Origin: Terricaulis sp.
Lineage (GTDB): Bacteria > Pseudomonadota > Alphaproteobacteria > Caulobacterales > Aquidulcibacteraceae
Length of the DNA: 64,000 nucleotides
Direction of reading: 5' to 3'
Assembly (NCBI GenBank): GCA_024707365.1
Contig: JANPZV010000002.1
Span: 16,558-80,557 of the forward strand
Shown: one piece after another, positions 20,410 through 31,281 of the stretch
How positions within the stretch are numbered: position 1 is the first letter of the stretch
Layout of the letters: each line of letters opens with the position of its first letter
Notes under the pieces: generated by a model
The model's input: the letters and a program-made list of their open reading frames with translations, nothing else
Databases searched by the model: none
What the model was told of the DNA's origin: nothing
Translations under genes and position numbers: made by a program

Positions 20410-20835
20410 ATGATCGGACGATTGAACCATGTGGGCGTGGCCGTGCCCGATATCGACGCCGCCAAGCAAACCTATCGCGATCTCTACGGCGTGGCCGAAA
20501 GCGAGATCACGGAAACGAAGGAATTGGCGGCGCAGGGGGTGAAATTCGCGTTCGTGAATGTCGCCAACAGCCAGATCGAATTGATCGAGCCGCTGGGCGA
20601 GAACTCGCCGATCCGCAAATTTCTGGAAAAGAACCCGGCCGGCGGGCAGCATCATGTCTGCTTCGAGGTGGCCGATATTTACGCCGCGCGCGATGAAATG
20701 GTGAAGCGCGGCGCCATTGTGCTGAACGAGCCGCGCATCGGCGCGCACGGCACCCCGATCATTTTCGTCCACCCCAAAAACTCCAACGGCGTGCTGATTG
20801 AGCTGATGGAGACCCCGAAGGGCGATCACCAATGA
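20410..20835 (+). CDS. mce: methylmalonyl-CoA epimerase
   Basis: 141-residue vicinal-oxygen-chelate (glyoxalase-fold) protein. Metal ligands fit the family: His in LNHVGVAVPDI near residue 6, His in GGQHHVCFEVADI near 78, and a C-terminal glutamate in GVLIELME. It interconverts (R)- and (S)-methylmalonyl-CoA in propionyl-CoA use. Its stop overlaps the start of the DUF1467 gene. Its place after rnj is common in alphaproteobacteria. Confidence 0.9.
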   Translation: MIGRLNHVGVAVPDIDAAKQTYRDLYGVAESEITETKELAAQGVKFAFVNVANSQIELIEPLGENSPIRKFLEKNPAGGQHHVCFEVADIYAARDEMVKRGAIVLNEPRIGAHGTPIIFVHPKNSNGVLIELMETPKGDHQ

Positions 20836-21077
20836 GCTTGTTCCTTGGCGTAGCCATCTATGTGATCCTTTGGTGGCTTTCCTTCTTCGTGATGCTGCCG
20901 CTGGGGGCGCAGAGCCCGTATGAGGGCGATGAAGCCACCGTGCCGGGGGTCGAGCGCGGGGCCCCCAAGGTCGCCAATCTGGGCCGGAAGGCGCTTTGGG
21001 CGGCGGGGATCGCGGCGGTTTTGTGGCTGTTCGTGGCCTGGGGCGTCTCGGTCGATCTCATTGGCATGCGCCGGTAA
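20832..21077 (+). CDS. DUF1467 family small membrane protein
   Basis: 81-residue protein with two hydrophobic segments (about residues 2-24 and 53-76) and the DUF1467-type core VMLPLGAQSPYEGDEATVPG near 20-39. The family is typical of Alphaproteobacteria and often sits just before proS, as here. Function unknown. The start overlaps the mce stop. Confidence 0.85.
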   Translation: MSLFLGVAIYVILWWLSFFVMLPLGAQSPYEGDEATVPGVERGAPKVANLGRKALWAAGIAAVLWLFVAWGVSVDLIGMRR

Positions 21078-21148
21078 CGGCGCGTTGGCAAAGCGGGCGG
21101 GGCGGTCTATCCAGGCGCTCCACGATTTGAAGGATAAGAAGCCCGCCC

Positions 21149-22681
21149 ATGCATGCGCTTAAGATCACGCGCGCGGAAGATTTTCCCGAATGGTACCAAG
21201 CTATCGTGCGCGAGGCCGATATGGCCGAGCTTTCGCCCACGCGCGGCTGCATGATTATCAAGCCGTGGGGCTATGGAATCTGGGAGCGCATCCAGGCCGA
21301 GCTTGACCGCCGCATCAAGGAAAGCGGCCACGACAATTATTATTTCCCGCTGCTGATCCCAATGGGCTTCATCGCCAAGGAAGCCGATCACGTGGAGGGC
21401 TTCGCCAAGGAGATGGCGGTTGTCACCCATCATCGGCTGAAGGCCGTCGATGGCGTGCTCAAGCCTGACCCGGAAGCGGAGCTGGCCGAGCCATTTATCA
21501 TCCGGCCGACGTCCGAGACGATTATCGGCGATGCGTTCAGCCGCTGGGTGAAATCTTATCGCGATCTGCCGCTGAAGCTGAACCAATGGGCCAATGTGAT
21601 GCGCTGGGAGATGCGCACCCGCATGTTCCTGCGCACCGCGGAGTTTCTCTGGCAGGAGGGGCACACCGCGCACGTCGATGAAGCGGACGCGATGGATGAA
21701 ACCATGCTCGCGCTCGAAATCTATCGCAGCTTCTCGGAGGATTATCTCGCCATGCCGGTTGTTGCCGGTGAGAAGCCCGAGAACGAGCGCTTTCCCGGCG
21801 CGGAGAAAACCTTCTCGATCGAAGCGATGATGCAGGATGGCAAGGCGCTGCAGGCCGGCACCTCGCATTATCTCGGCACGCATTTTTCCGAAGCGCAGAA
21901 TATTCGCTATCAGGATAAAGAAGGCGGCCAAACGCTGGCGCACACCACCTCCTGGGGCGTTTCCACGCGCCTCATTGGCGGGGTGATCATGACGCATGGC
22001 GATGATGACGGCCTGCGCACCCCGCCCGCGATCGCGCCGCGCCAGATCGTGATTGTGCCGATGCTGCGCGGCAAGCCCGAGGATGAGGCGCTGAAAGACT
22101 ATTGTGCGGCGCTGGCGCAGGAGCTTGGCGCGTTGACCGCGTTCGGCGAGCGCGTGCGCGCGTTCGTCGATACGAAGGACGCAAAGCCGGCTGATAAGCG
22201 CTGGGATTGGGTGCGGCGCGGGGCGCCCATCATCTGTGAAATCGGCCCGCGCGATGCGGCCGGCGGGCAGGTGAGCTTCATCAAACGCATCGCGCTTCGT
22301 GAAGGCGAGAAGATCAAAACGCATACGCTGGCGCGCGCGGATTTTGTCGCGGCGGTTCAGGGGCTGCTCGATGAAACCCAGAGCGCGCTCTATGCCGAAG
22401 CGAAGGCGCGGCTGGAGGCAAATATCAGCGGCGAATTTAATACGTTCGCCGATCTCGAAGCGTATTTCGGCGCGGATGAGGATGGCGGCGGCTTCAAGGG
22501 CTGGGCGCGGGTGAGTTGGAGCAGGCCAACGGGCGCGGCGCTGGATAAAGTGGTGGAGCGGCTCAAGGCGCTCAAACTCACCATCCGCAACGCGCCGCTG
22601 GGCCAGCCCGCGAACTACAAGCCTTGCATCTTTACCGGCGCCGCCGGCGTCGAAGAAATCCTGATCGCGCGGGCCTACTAA
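21149..22681 (+). CDS. proS: prolyl-tRNA synthetase, archaeal/eukaryote type
   Basis: 510-residue class II synthetase that charges tRNA-Pro. The N-terminus (DFPEWYQAIVREADMAELSP then TRGCMIIKPWGYGIWERIQ) belongs to the archaeal/eukaryote type, not to the common bacterial ProS type. Class II motif 2 is seen as NQWANVMRWEMRTRMFLRTA near residues 144-163. No bacterial insertion (editing) domain is present. The protein ends in tyrosine (ILIARAY), a conserved feature of this type. The gene is intact and ends two bases before the next reading frame. Confidence 0.93.
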   Translation: MHALKITRAEDFPEWYQAIVREADMAELSPTRGCMIIKPWGYGIWERIQAELDRRIKESGHDNYYFPLLIPMGFIAKEADHVEGFAKEMAVVTHHRLKAVDGVLKPDPEAELAEPFIIRPTSETIIGDAFSRWVKSYRDLPLKLNQWANVMRWEMRTRMFLRTAEFLWQEGHTAHVDEADAMDETMLALEIYRSFSEDYLAMPVVAGEKPENERFPGAEKTFSIEAMMQDGKALQAGTSHYLGTHFSEAQNIRYQDKEGGQTLAHTTSWGVSTRLIGGVIMTHGDDDGLRTPPAIAPRQIVIVPMLRGKPEDEALKDYCAALAQELGALTAFGERVRAFVDTKDAKPADKRWDWVRRGAPIICEIGPRDAAGGQVSFIKRIALREGEKIKTHTLARADFVAAVQGLLDETQSALYAEAKARLEANISGEFNTFADLEAYFGADEDGGGFKGWARVSWSRPTGAALDKVVERLKALKLTIRNAPLGQPANYKPCIFTGAAGVEEILIARAY

Positions 22682-22683
22682 GC

Positions 22684-23055
22684 ATGTTGTTGGTGATTGT
22701 CCTCCTCGCGCCAATTTTTGCTCCTCGATACTGGATTATTCCTTGCGTTGCTCTCGGGCTTTTCGGTTTCAATCTTTACGTCGCTGTCGGCAATCAGATG
22801 TCTGCAGTGGAGATAGCCGGCGGTTCCTACGATTTTGGATCGGCTTTGTTTGCGTCTCTTCCAATTTGGCAACTCGTCGTCATGACAGTGCTGTACTTTG
22901 GAAAGAAGCTTATCCTCCAGTTGGTCGCACGTCCCGTTGTTCGCCGGCCTGAAGCGAGTGAGGCGCCAAATTCAACGCCGCCGCTCCTCAGTCCAAGCGG
23001 AGACAGCCGGAAACTAGACACTGTTCGAGCGGCGCCCTTTGGCCTGTTTGAGCGC
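22684..23055 (+). CDS. in-frame membrane segment fused ahead of LolC; separate gene or N-terminal extension
   Basis: From ATG 22684 an open frame of about 124 codons runs without a stop straight into lolC. Its product has hydrophobic stretches (LLVIVLLAPIFAPRYWIIPC, then CVALGLFGFNLYVAVG, later ASLPIWQLVVMTVLYFG), then a Pro/Ser-rich linker. LolC proteins normally begin close to the FERMLAGRYLRAKRQ motif, so this part is foreign to the family. Its base composition differs: 22801-22860 is 31 of 60 G+C, lower than the neighbours. A TAG in another frame near 23015 would end a separate small membrane protein if one base were missing. Function unknown. Confidence 0.45.
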
Positions 23056-24283
23056 ATGCTCGCCGGCCGCTATCTGCGCGCCAAGCGCCAGCATGGCGGT
23101 GTGGCGCTGATCTCCGTCATTTCCGTTGTCGCCATTGCGCTGGCGGTGATGGCGCTGGTGATCACCATGTCCGTCATGAACGGGTTTCGCGAGACGCTGC
23201 TCTCGCGCATCCTGGGTGTGAACGGGCATGTGTTTATCGATACGCGCGGCATGCCCAATGCCGAGGTTGAGCGCTTGCGCGCGCTCGCGCTGGAAACGCC
23301 CGGCGCGCTTTCGGCCACGGCGATCATCACCGCCCAAGCGCTCGCCACCTCCGATCTCAACGCTGCGGGCGTCGCGGTGCGCGGCATCGCCCGCGCGGAT
23401 CTTGAGCGGCTGACGCTCATTATGGAGAACACATCGCCCGGCGCGCTCGCGGATTTTGAGGGCGTTGAGGCGCCGACAATCCTGGTGGGAGATCGGCTAG
23501 CGGCAAGCCTTGGCGTGCGCGAGGGGATGGCGATTTCGATCATCTCGCCGCAGGCCGCCTCCACGCCGTTTGGGCTGGCGCCGCGGCGCAAGCCGTTTTT
23601 GATCGGCGGCCTCTTCGGGGTGGGCATGGTCGAGTTTGACTCGCTGTTCGTCTACATGCCGATCGAGCAGGCGCGGATTTTGTTCAATCGTGGCGAAGGC
23701 TCCGACGAAATCGAAATCCGGATCCAACATCCAGATCGCACGCACGCGTTCATGATGGATCTGCGCTCGCGCATTGGGCCGAACGCTTACGTGATCGATT
23801 GGCAAGTCAAGAGCCAAGGGCTGGCGGATGCGCTCGTGGTGGAGCGCAATGTGATGCGGCTTATCCTGATGATCCTTGTGGCGATCGCGGCGCTGAATAT
23901 CGTCACCGGGCTCATCATGCTGGTGAAGAATAAGAGCCGGGATATCGCCATCTTACGCACGATGGGGGCCACGCGCGGGGCGGTGCAGCGTGTGTTTTTC
24001 ATGGCGAGCGCCAGCTTGGGCGTGATCGGGCTTGATCGGGCTCGTGCTCGGCGTCGGCTTCTGCATCTTCATTCAGCCGATCCAGGACTTTATTTCAAAC
24101 GTGGTGGGCTTCGATATTTTCCCGGCGACGGTCTATTCGCTCAGCTCACTGCCGGCGAAAGTGGAGTGGGGCGAGGTGGCGCTGGTGTCGTTCTTCACCG
24201 TGCTGGTGACGTTCGCTTCAACGCTTGTTACGGCATGGTGGGCCGCGCGGCTCGATCCGGTGGAGGCGCTGCGCTATGAATGA
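23056..24283 (+). CDS. lolC: lipoprotein-releasing ABC transporter permease LolC/LolE family (one frameshift)
   Basis: Inner-membrane permease that, with LolD, extracts lipoproteins for transport to the outer membrane. It starts at the LolC core (MLAGRYLRAKRQHGGVALIS), with a first membrane helix, a large periplasmic domain, then MacB/FtsX-type helices (LILMILVAIAALNIVTGLIM; KNKSRDIAILRTMGATRGAV). An extra T near 24030 (TGATCGGGCTTGATCGGGC) breaks the frame; correction restores GLIGLVLGVGFCIFIQ and an ending at DPVEALRYE, about 408 residues. The start is uncertain because the frame is open upstream to 22684. The C-terminus overlaps lolD by 8 bases. Confidence 0.87.
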
Positions 24284-24983
24284 GCTTGCTGCGCCCGTCC
24301 TGCGCGTTCGCGGGCTCTCGCGCCGTTACGTCTCCGGCGAGAGCGAACTTGTCGTACTCGACGAGCTGGAACTCGACATCGCCAGCGGCCAGGTTGTTGG
24401 CCTGATAGGCCCTTCCGGCTCGGGCAAATCTTCGCTGCTGCATGCGGCGGGCTTGCTGGAGAAACCTTCGAGCGGAAAAGTGGAGATTGCCGGGGCGGAC
24501 GCATGGGCGCTGTCGGATGAAAAGCGCACTGAAATCCGGCGCAATAGCATCGGCTTTGTCTATCAATTCCACCACCTGCTGGCGGAATTCAACGCGCTCT
24601 ACAACGTGGCGCTGCCGGCGCTGATCGCAGGGCGGCCGCGCAAGGAGGCGCTGGCCGAAGCCGAGCGCTTGCTCGATATCATGGGGCTGGCGCAGCGCAT
24701 GCATCACCAGCCGGCGCAGCTCTCCGGCGGGGAGCAGCAGCGCGTCGCCATCGCGCGGGCGATGGTGAACAAGCCGGTGCTGATCCTGGCCGATGAGCCC
24801 ACGGGCAACCTTGATCCAGATACCTCCACGCACGTGTTCGCCGCGCTTTCGGAGCTTGTGCGCACGCAAGGCGCGGCGGCGCTGATCGCCACGCACAATC
24901 ACGATCTGGCGCGCTACATGGATCGCGTCGTGGCGCTTGATCACGGCAAACTGGTGGAAAAGCCAGGCGCCCGCGGGCGCTGA
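24276..24983 (+). CDS. lolD: lipoprotein-releasing ABC transporter ATP-binding protein LolD
   Basis: 235-residue ATPase of the LolCDE-type system. Walker A is [11 protein letters not shown] near residues 49-59, the Q-loop region [13 protein letters not shown] is near 95-107, the signature [15 protein letters not shown] is near 149-163, Walker B with DEPTGNLD is near 174-181, and the switch histidine lies in [15 protein letters not shown] at 24276 gives the standard N-terminus ([20 protein letters not shown]). It overlaps lolC in another frame. Confidence 0.95.
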   Translation: MNELAAPVLRVRGLSRRYVSGESELVVLDELELDIASGQVVGLIGPSGSGKSSLLHAAGLLEKPSSGKVEIAGADAWALSDEKRTEIRRNSIGFVYQFHHLLAEFNALYNVALPALIAGRPRKEALAEAERLLDIMGLAQRMHHQPAQLSGGEQQRVAIARAMVNKPVLILADEPTGNLDPDTSTHVFAALSELVRTQGAAALIATHNHDLARYMDRVVALDHGKLVEKPGARGR

Positions 24984-25013
24984 CGAATCAGCGGCTGCGC
25001 CTATATTGGGGCC

Positions 25014-28000
25014 ATGGCAGCCCCGTTCATCCACCTTCGCGCCCGCTCCGCCTATTCGCTGCTGCAAAGCGCGCTGCAGGTGAAGGCGCTGACCAAGCTG
25101 GCGGCCAAGCACGGCATGCCGGCGCTGGGGCTGACGGACGCGAACAACCTCTTTGGGGCGCTCGAATATTCAGAGGCGGCGGTGGACGCGGGCGTGCAGC
25201 CGATCATCGGCTGCGCGCTCGATGTGCGCGGCGAAGCGGGGGAGCGCGGCGTGCTGGCGCTGCTGGCGCAGAATGAAGCCGGCTACGCCAACCTCATGCA
25301 GCTTTCGAGCGCCGCTTATGTGGAAACCGTCGGACAGGCGGAGCCGCACGTAACGCTGGCGCGCGTGCTTGCGCACGCTGAGGGGCTGATTGCACTGACA
25401 GGCGCCGGCGATGGGCCGCTCGCCGCGATGCTGGAGGCAGGCCACGGCGCAGAGGCGGAGGCGATGCTCAACACGCTGGCCGCCGCGTTCCCGAACCGGC
25501 TTTATGTGGAGTTGCAGCGCCACGGCGCCCGCATCGAGGCCGAGACAGAGGGCGCGCTGGTTGATCTCGCCTACAAGCTTGGCCTGCCGCTTGTGGCCAC
25601 AAACGACATCCGCTTCGAGGCCGCGAAGGATCACGCCGCGCACGATGCGCTGCTGTGCATCGCGGCGGGCTCCTATCTCGGCGAGGAGGATCGCCCGCGT
25701 GTGAGCGCGGAGCACTATTTCAAAACCGCCGAGGAAATGGCGCAGCGTTTTGCTGATCTGCCGGAAGCGATCGCCAATACGGTCGAGATCGCGCGGCGCT
25801 GCGCCGTGCGCGTGCAGAAGCGCGCGCCGATTCTGCCGCGTTTCGGCACCAAGGCAGGGCGCGATGAGCCGGCGGAGCTGCGCGCGCAAGCGGAGGCGGG
25901 GCTCAAGGCGCGGCTGAAGGCGCTGGGTGATCAGCGTGCGGCGCCGGTTGAAGAGTACGAAAAGCGGCTCGATTATGAGCTCGGGATCATCACGCAGATG
26001 AAATTCCCCGGCTACTTCCTGATCGTGTCGGACTTTATCAAATGGGCCAAGGCGCAAGCCATTCCGGTGGGGCCGGGGCGCGGCTCTGGCGCGGGTTCGT
26101 GCGTGGCGTGGGCGCTGACAATCACCGACCTTGATCCGTTGCGCTTTGGCTTGCTGTTTGAGCGCTTCCTCAATCCCGAGCGGGTTTCGATGCCGGATTT
26201 CGACATCGATTTTTGCCAAGAGCGGCGCGGCGAGGTGATCGAATACGTCAAGCAAAAGTATGGCGCAGATCGGGTGGCGCAGATCATCACCTTCGGTACG
26301 CTGCAGGCGCGCGCCGTGGTGCGCGATGTGGGCCGGGTGATGCAATTGCCGTTCGGCCAGGTGGACAAGCTCGCCAAGCTTATTCCGGCAAACCCGGCCA
26401 ACCCTGTGACGCTTGCCCAGGCGATGGAGCTTGAGCCGAAGCTCGCCGAAGAGCGGCGCAACGTGCCCGAGGTGCGTGAGCTGATCGATACGGCGCTGCA
26501 GCTTGAGGGGCTTTATCGCAACGCCTCCACGCACGCGGCGGGCGTTGTGATCGGCGATCGCCCGCTCACGGAGCTTGTGCCGCTTTATCAAGATCCGCGC
26601 TCTGATCTGCCAGCCACGCAATTCAACATGAAATGGGTTGAACCGGCCGGCTTGGTGAAATTCGATTTTCTCGGCCTCAAGACGCTGACGGTGATCGATC
26701 GTGCGGTGAAATTCATCCGCGCGCGCGGCGAGGAGATCGATCTCGAAAACACCGCGTATGATGATGCCAAAACCTACGAATTGCTCCAATCGGGCCTCAC
26801 CTTCGGGGTGTTCCAATTGGAAGGCCAGGGCATGCGCGATACGCTGCGCAAGGTGAAGCCGACATGCCTTGAGGACGTGATCGCGCTGATCTCGCTTTAT
26901 CGCCCTGGCCCGATGAAAAACATCGATCACTTCGCGCAGGTGAAGGATGGGCAAGAGCGGCTCAAAAAAGCGCGCGAGGCCGGCGAGAGCGAAAGTGAGC
27001 TGCGCTGGATTGAGGACGATATCGTCAAGCCCGATTATCTACACCCATCGCTTAAGCCGATCCTGGAAGAGACGTATGGCGTCATCGTCTACCAGGAACA
27101 GGTGATGCAGATCGCGCAGGTGCTTTCGGGCTATTCGCTCGGCGAAGCCGATCTTTGCGCCGCGCCATGGGTAAGAAAAAGCCCGAAGAAATGGCCGCGC
27201 AGAAAACGCGTTTTGTCTCCGGCGCGGTTGAGCGTGAGGTGAGCGAGGAGCGGGCGTCTTATATTTTCGATCTCGTGGAAGAGTTCGCGGGCTACGGCTT
27301 TAACAAATCCCACGCCGCCGCCTACGCCGTGGTCGCGTATCAAACCGCGTATCTTAAGGCGCATTTCCCAGTGGATTTCCTCGCCGCCTCGATGAGCCTG
27401 GATATTTCCAATTCTGAAAAATTGGCGAGTTTCCATCAGGACGCGCGGCGCACCGGCGTTACTGTGCTGGCGCCGGACATCAACGCGTCCGAGCCCGATT
27501 TCAATGTCGAGAAAACCGAGGACGGCTTGGCCGTGCGCTACGCGCTTGGGGCTGTGCGCAATGTGGGGCTTACGGCGATGAGCAGCGTCGTGGCTGAGCG
27601 GCGCCGAGGCGGGGCGTTCAAGGCGCTTTATGATTTCGCGGAGCGGCTCGATCCGAAAGGCGGTGAACAAGCGTCAGCTGGAGAACCTTGCCAAGTCAGG
27701 CGCGTTCGATCCGCTTGAGGGCGATCGTGCGCGCGCGTTTGCGGCGGCCGAAACCATCGCCGCGTACGCCCAGCGCGTGGCGGAGGAGAAGGCGAGCGCG
27801 CAAACCAGCCTGTTCGGCGCCGAAGAACCCAGCGCGCGGCCCGCCTTCCCGAAAGCGCCAAGCTGGTCGAGCCAAGATATCTTGGATGCAGAGCGCGAAA
27901 GTGTCGGCTTCTACCTATCAGGCCACCCGCTCTCGCAATTCTTCGCCGAGACCGGCGAGCGCTACAAAACCTGTGCGGAAATTCTGGATGAAGGCGAAGG

Positions 28001-28499
28001 CCCGCCCGCAGTTTACGCCATGGCGGGCGTTCTGCGACGGATCAAATATCAACCGGCGAAAACCGGCGGCACCTTGGCGTTCGCCTCCTTCTCAGACCCC
28101 ACAGGCGATTTTGAGCCGATCGTGATGCCGGAATTTGTCGCTGACGCGCGCGATGTGCTGGAAGTGGGCAAGGCGTTCGTGCTGCGCGCGCGTGTGCGCT
28201 GGCGCGACGGCGATTTGAAGCTCTCGGCCGACCGCTTCGAGCCGCTGGAGGCGGCTGAAGCGCGTTCCGGCCAAGCCGATTTGCGCGTGATTGTGCGCGA
28301 GGGGCGCCGCTGGCGCTTTTGGCGCAGACATTGGACGCGCTGCCGCGGGCGATCCCCTGGCGAGGCGCGGATGTTGCGGCTTGTGCTGCAGCTCAAGGAT
28401 GGGCGCGAGGTGGAACTCGATACCGGCCGCACCGTCGCCGCGGGGCCGGGCGCGCGCGCCGCACTCAAAGCCGCGCGTGGCGTTGAGCGCGTGATTTAG
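25014..28499 (+). CDS. dnaE: DNA polymerase III subunit alpha (four frameshifts)
   Basis: Replicative polymerase catalytic subunit, about 1161 residues after correction. The order is PHP domain ([16 protein letters not shown] at the start), polymerase core with [16 protein letters not shown] near 350 and the catalytic [19 protein letters not shown] near 396, helix-hairpin-helix and OB-fold regions, and a C-terminal tau-binding part. Frame breaks: a missing base near 27157 ([15 protein letters not shown]), an extra A near 27656 ([13 protein letters not shown]), a missing G near 28303, and an extra C near 28352. The last two compensate each other and restore [14 protein letters not shown]. All are in runs; an essential gene is unlikely to be a true pseudogene. 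Confidence 0.93.
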
Positions 28500-28589
28500 C
28501 GCAAACCGTCGAAACTTTCGGCTTTTCAGGGCGTAAGCCCTTGCCCTGGCGATGCCGGGCCGCTCAAGATGCGCGCAGATGGGGGAACC

Positions 28590-29979
28590 ATGATGCGATT
28601 AGGATTTATCCTCGCCCTTGGCGCCTGCGCCGCGCTTGGCGCGTGCGCGAGCACAAGCACAGGCGATGGCGGCGCCACGGAGAGCGAAGCGCGCAGCGCG
28701 TATGCGTCATCGTATCGGCCGCCCGCTTCGGTCCCGACGCTGCTGCGCGGGGCCACCGTGTTTGACGGCCTGGGCGGGGAGTTCGCCGAAACCGACGTGC
28801 TTATGATCGATGGCCGCATCAGCGCGGTGGGGCGCGGGCTTAGCGCGCCTGCGGGCGCAGAGGTGGTGGATGCAAGCGGCCGCTTTGTGACGCCCGGCAT
28901 CATCGATGCGCACTCCCACCTTGGCGTTTACCCCTCGCCTTCAATCCAGGCGACCTCGGACGGCAATGAAATGACGCGCCCCAACACGGCGGGCGTGTGG
29001 GCCGAACATTCGGTGTGGCCGCATGATCCGGGCTTTTGGCCGCGCGGTGGCGGGCGGCATCACCACGCTGCATATCCTGCCGGGCTCGGCCAATCTGTTT
29101 GGCGGGCGCGGCGTCACGGTGCGCCCGCTGCAGAATGCGCGCTCGGTGATGGAGATGAAGCTCCCCGACGCGCCGCAATCGTTGAAGATGGCGTGCGGCG
29201 AGAACCCTTCACGCGTTTATGGCTCGCGCAACCAATCGCCGGCGACCGGCATGGGCAATGTGGCCGGCTATCGCCAAGCTTTCGCGGCGGCGCGCGAATA
29301 CAATCGCCGCGTCGAGCGCGCGGCCAACGGCAACGGCACGGCGCCGGATTTCAATCTTGAGATGGACACGCTCTCGGGCGTGCTCAACGGCGACATTCTG
29401 GTGCAATGGCATTGCTATCGCGCCGATGAAATGGCGCTGGCGATCGAGATTTCCCACGAATTCGATTTCCAGATCGCGGCGTTCCATCACGGCGTGGAAG
29501 CCTACAAAATCCCTGATCTTCTGGCCGAAAACGGCATTTGCGCCGCGCTGTGGGCCGATTGGTGGGGCTTTAAGCTCGAAGCCTATGACGGCATCCGTGA
29601 GAACATTCCGTTCGTGCATGCGGGCGGAGCGTGCGCGATCGTGCATTCCGACAGCGATGTGGGCATCCAGCGGCTCAATCAGGAAGCGGCCAAGGCGCTC
29701 GCCGATGGCCGGCGCGCGGGGCTTTCGATCACGCGCGCCGAGGCGTGGACTTGGGTGTCCAGCAATCCGGCGCGGGCGCTTGGCATTTCAGAGCAAACCG
29801 GGGCGCTGACGCCGGGCTTGCGCGGCGATGTGGTGATCTGGTCGGCCGATCCGCTTTCCAGCTACGCGGTGGCGGAGCGGGTCTATCTGGATGGCGCGCT
29901 GATCTATGAGCGCGGGCGCGGGCAAGATCGCCAATCGGACTTTGAGCTTGGGCAAACCTATCTGGAGGGCGCGCAATGA
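28590..29979 (+). CDS. amidohydrolase-family predicted lipoprotein (one frameshift)
   Basis: Signal peptide with lipobox ALGAC (cysteine near residue 19), then a metal-dependent amidohydrolase: beta-sandwich start LLRGATVFDGLGGEFAETDV, metal motif GIIDAHSHLG near residue 110, later histidines in FHHGVEAYKIPDLL and a metal-type aspartate in AIVHSDSDVGIQRLN, ending with SADPLSSYAVAERVYLDGAL. An extra T near 29034-29037 breaks the frame; correction gives DPGFGRAVAGGITTLHIL and about 462 residues. The substrate is unknown; related exported amidohydrolases act on cyclic amides or dipeptides. ATG at 28590 follows GGGG. It overlaps the next gene by 4 bases. Confidence 0.85.
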
Positions 29980-31238
29980 GAGTGCTGATTGCGTTTCTCT
30001 TCGCTTGCGTGATCGCATCGCCCGCTGCGGCGCAGAGCGTGCTGATCCGTGACGGGCGGGTCGTCACCAATGGCGGCGCCGGCATGATCGAGAATGGCGA
30101 TGTGCTGATCGTCAATGGCCGCATCAGCGCGGTGGCGCCAACATCGCCGCGCCAAGCGGGGCGCGCGTGATCGAGGCCGAGGGGCGCTTTGTCACCCCCG
30201 GCGCGTTCGCGGCCATGAGCGAGATCGGGCTCTCGGAAATTTCCGGCTCCGGCGCCCAGAATGATGCGAGCGTGAGCGGCGATCTGATTGCCGCGGCGGC
30301 CGATGCGGGCCGGGCCTTCAATCCCGCAGTGACGGCCATCGCCGTCACGCGCATGGAGGGGGTGACGCGGGCGGCGATCGCGCCATCGCGCACCTCGTCC
30401 ATGTTTGGCGGGCGCGGGGCGCTGGTGTCGCTTTCAGGCGCGGCCGACAGCGTATTCCGGCCGGGCGCGTTCATGGTGCTAGAGTTGGGAGACGATGGCG
30501 CGCGCCGTACTGGCGGGTCGCGCGCCTCGATGTGGCCGGCCTTGGAAGCGGCGCTGCGCGACGCACGCGAATATCCCACCCGCTATCGCAGCGGGCAGGG
30601 CGGGGCCGTGCTGAATGAGATCGACGCCGCCGCAGTGCAGCCCTACGCGCGCGGGCAGGGCATGTTCCTGGTTCATATCGAAAATGCTGCGGACATCCGC
30701 CGCTTGATCGCCTTCAAACGCGCCAATCCGGGCATGCGCTTCGCCATTCATGGCGGAGCGGAGGCTTGGCAGGTCGCCAGCGAACTGGCCGCCGCCGACA
30801 TTCCGGTGATCCTCGACCCGCTGGCGAACCTGCCGGATCGGTTCGAGCGGCTTTCGGCGCGGCTCGACAACGCGGCGCTGCTGCATGCGGCGGGCGTGCG
30901 GATCGCCATCGCGCCGGGGCCGGGCTCGGTGGACGCGCATCAGGCGCGGCTGGTGCTGCAATTGGCCGGCAACGCGGTGGCCAATGGGCTGCCCTGGGAT
31001 GCGGCGTTCGCCGCTGTGACGCGCGGGCCGGCCGAGATTTTCGGCGTCGGCGCCCTCGCTGGGCCGGTTGGAACGCGGCTATCTCGGCGATGTGGTGATC
31101 TGGGACGGCGACCCTTTGCAGGTGACGAGCGCCCCGGTGGCGGTGTTTATCGACGGCGCGGAGCAGGAGCTTGTGTCCCGTCAGACCCGCCTGCGCGATC
31201 GTTACCACCCCAGCCGCCGCGCGGCAGCCACACGCTAG
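29976..31238 (+). CDS. amidohydrolase-like exported paralogue lacking the HxH metal motif (two frameshifts)
   Basis: About 420 residues after correction. There is a cleavable signal peptide ([14 protein letters not shown]) and the same layout as the upstream gene: [20 protein letters not shown], then [12 protein letters not shown]. Where the paralogue has HSH, this one has AFAAMSEIG, so the N-terminal metal ligands are absent. The C-terminus is restored as [20 protein letters not shown] and ends RRAAATR with stop at 31236-31238. Breaks: a missing G near 30136 and an extra G near 31063. The raw frame would otherwise read into rpsB, which is false. It may be a non-catalytic partner of its neighbour. 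Confidence 0.8.
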
Positions 31239-31243
31239 GAATA

Positions 31244-31281
31244 GGGGCGCAGGGAGCGGCTTGCGCCGCCGGCTGCGCCCC
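31244..31281 (+). terminator. strong hairpin after amidohydrolase pair
   Basis: A 9-bp outer stem GGGGCGCAG (31244-31252) with CTGCGCCCC (31273-31281) encloses a second stem GCGGC/GCCGC (31256-31260 and 31265-31269) with a TTGC loop. It begins five bases after the corrected stop at 31238. No U tract follows, so it is a probable but unproven terminator separating this pair from rpsB. The rest of the 31282-31414 leader holds an imperfect inverted repeat near 31354-31374 and AAGGA before the rpsB start. Confidence 0.5.

Noticed and set aside
27150..28360. Programmed frameshifting in dnaE
   Set aside because: Programmed frameshifting is known in dnaX, not as four events in dnaE, and there are no slippery heptamers with downstream structures; the indels match homopolymer errors.
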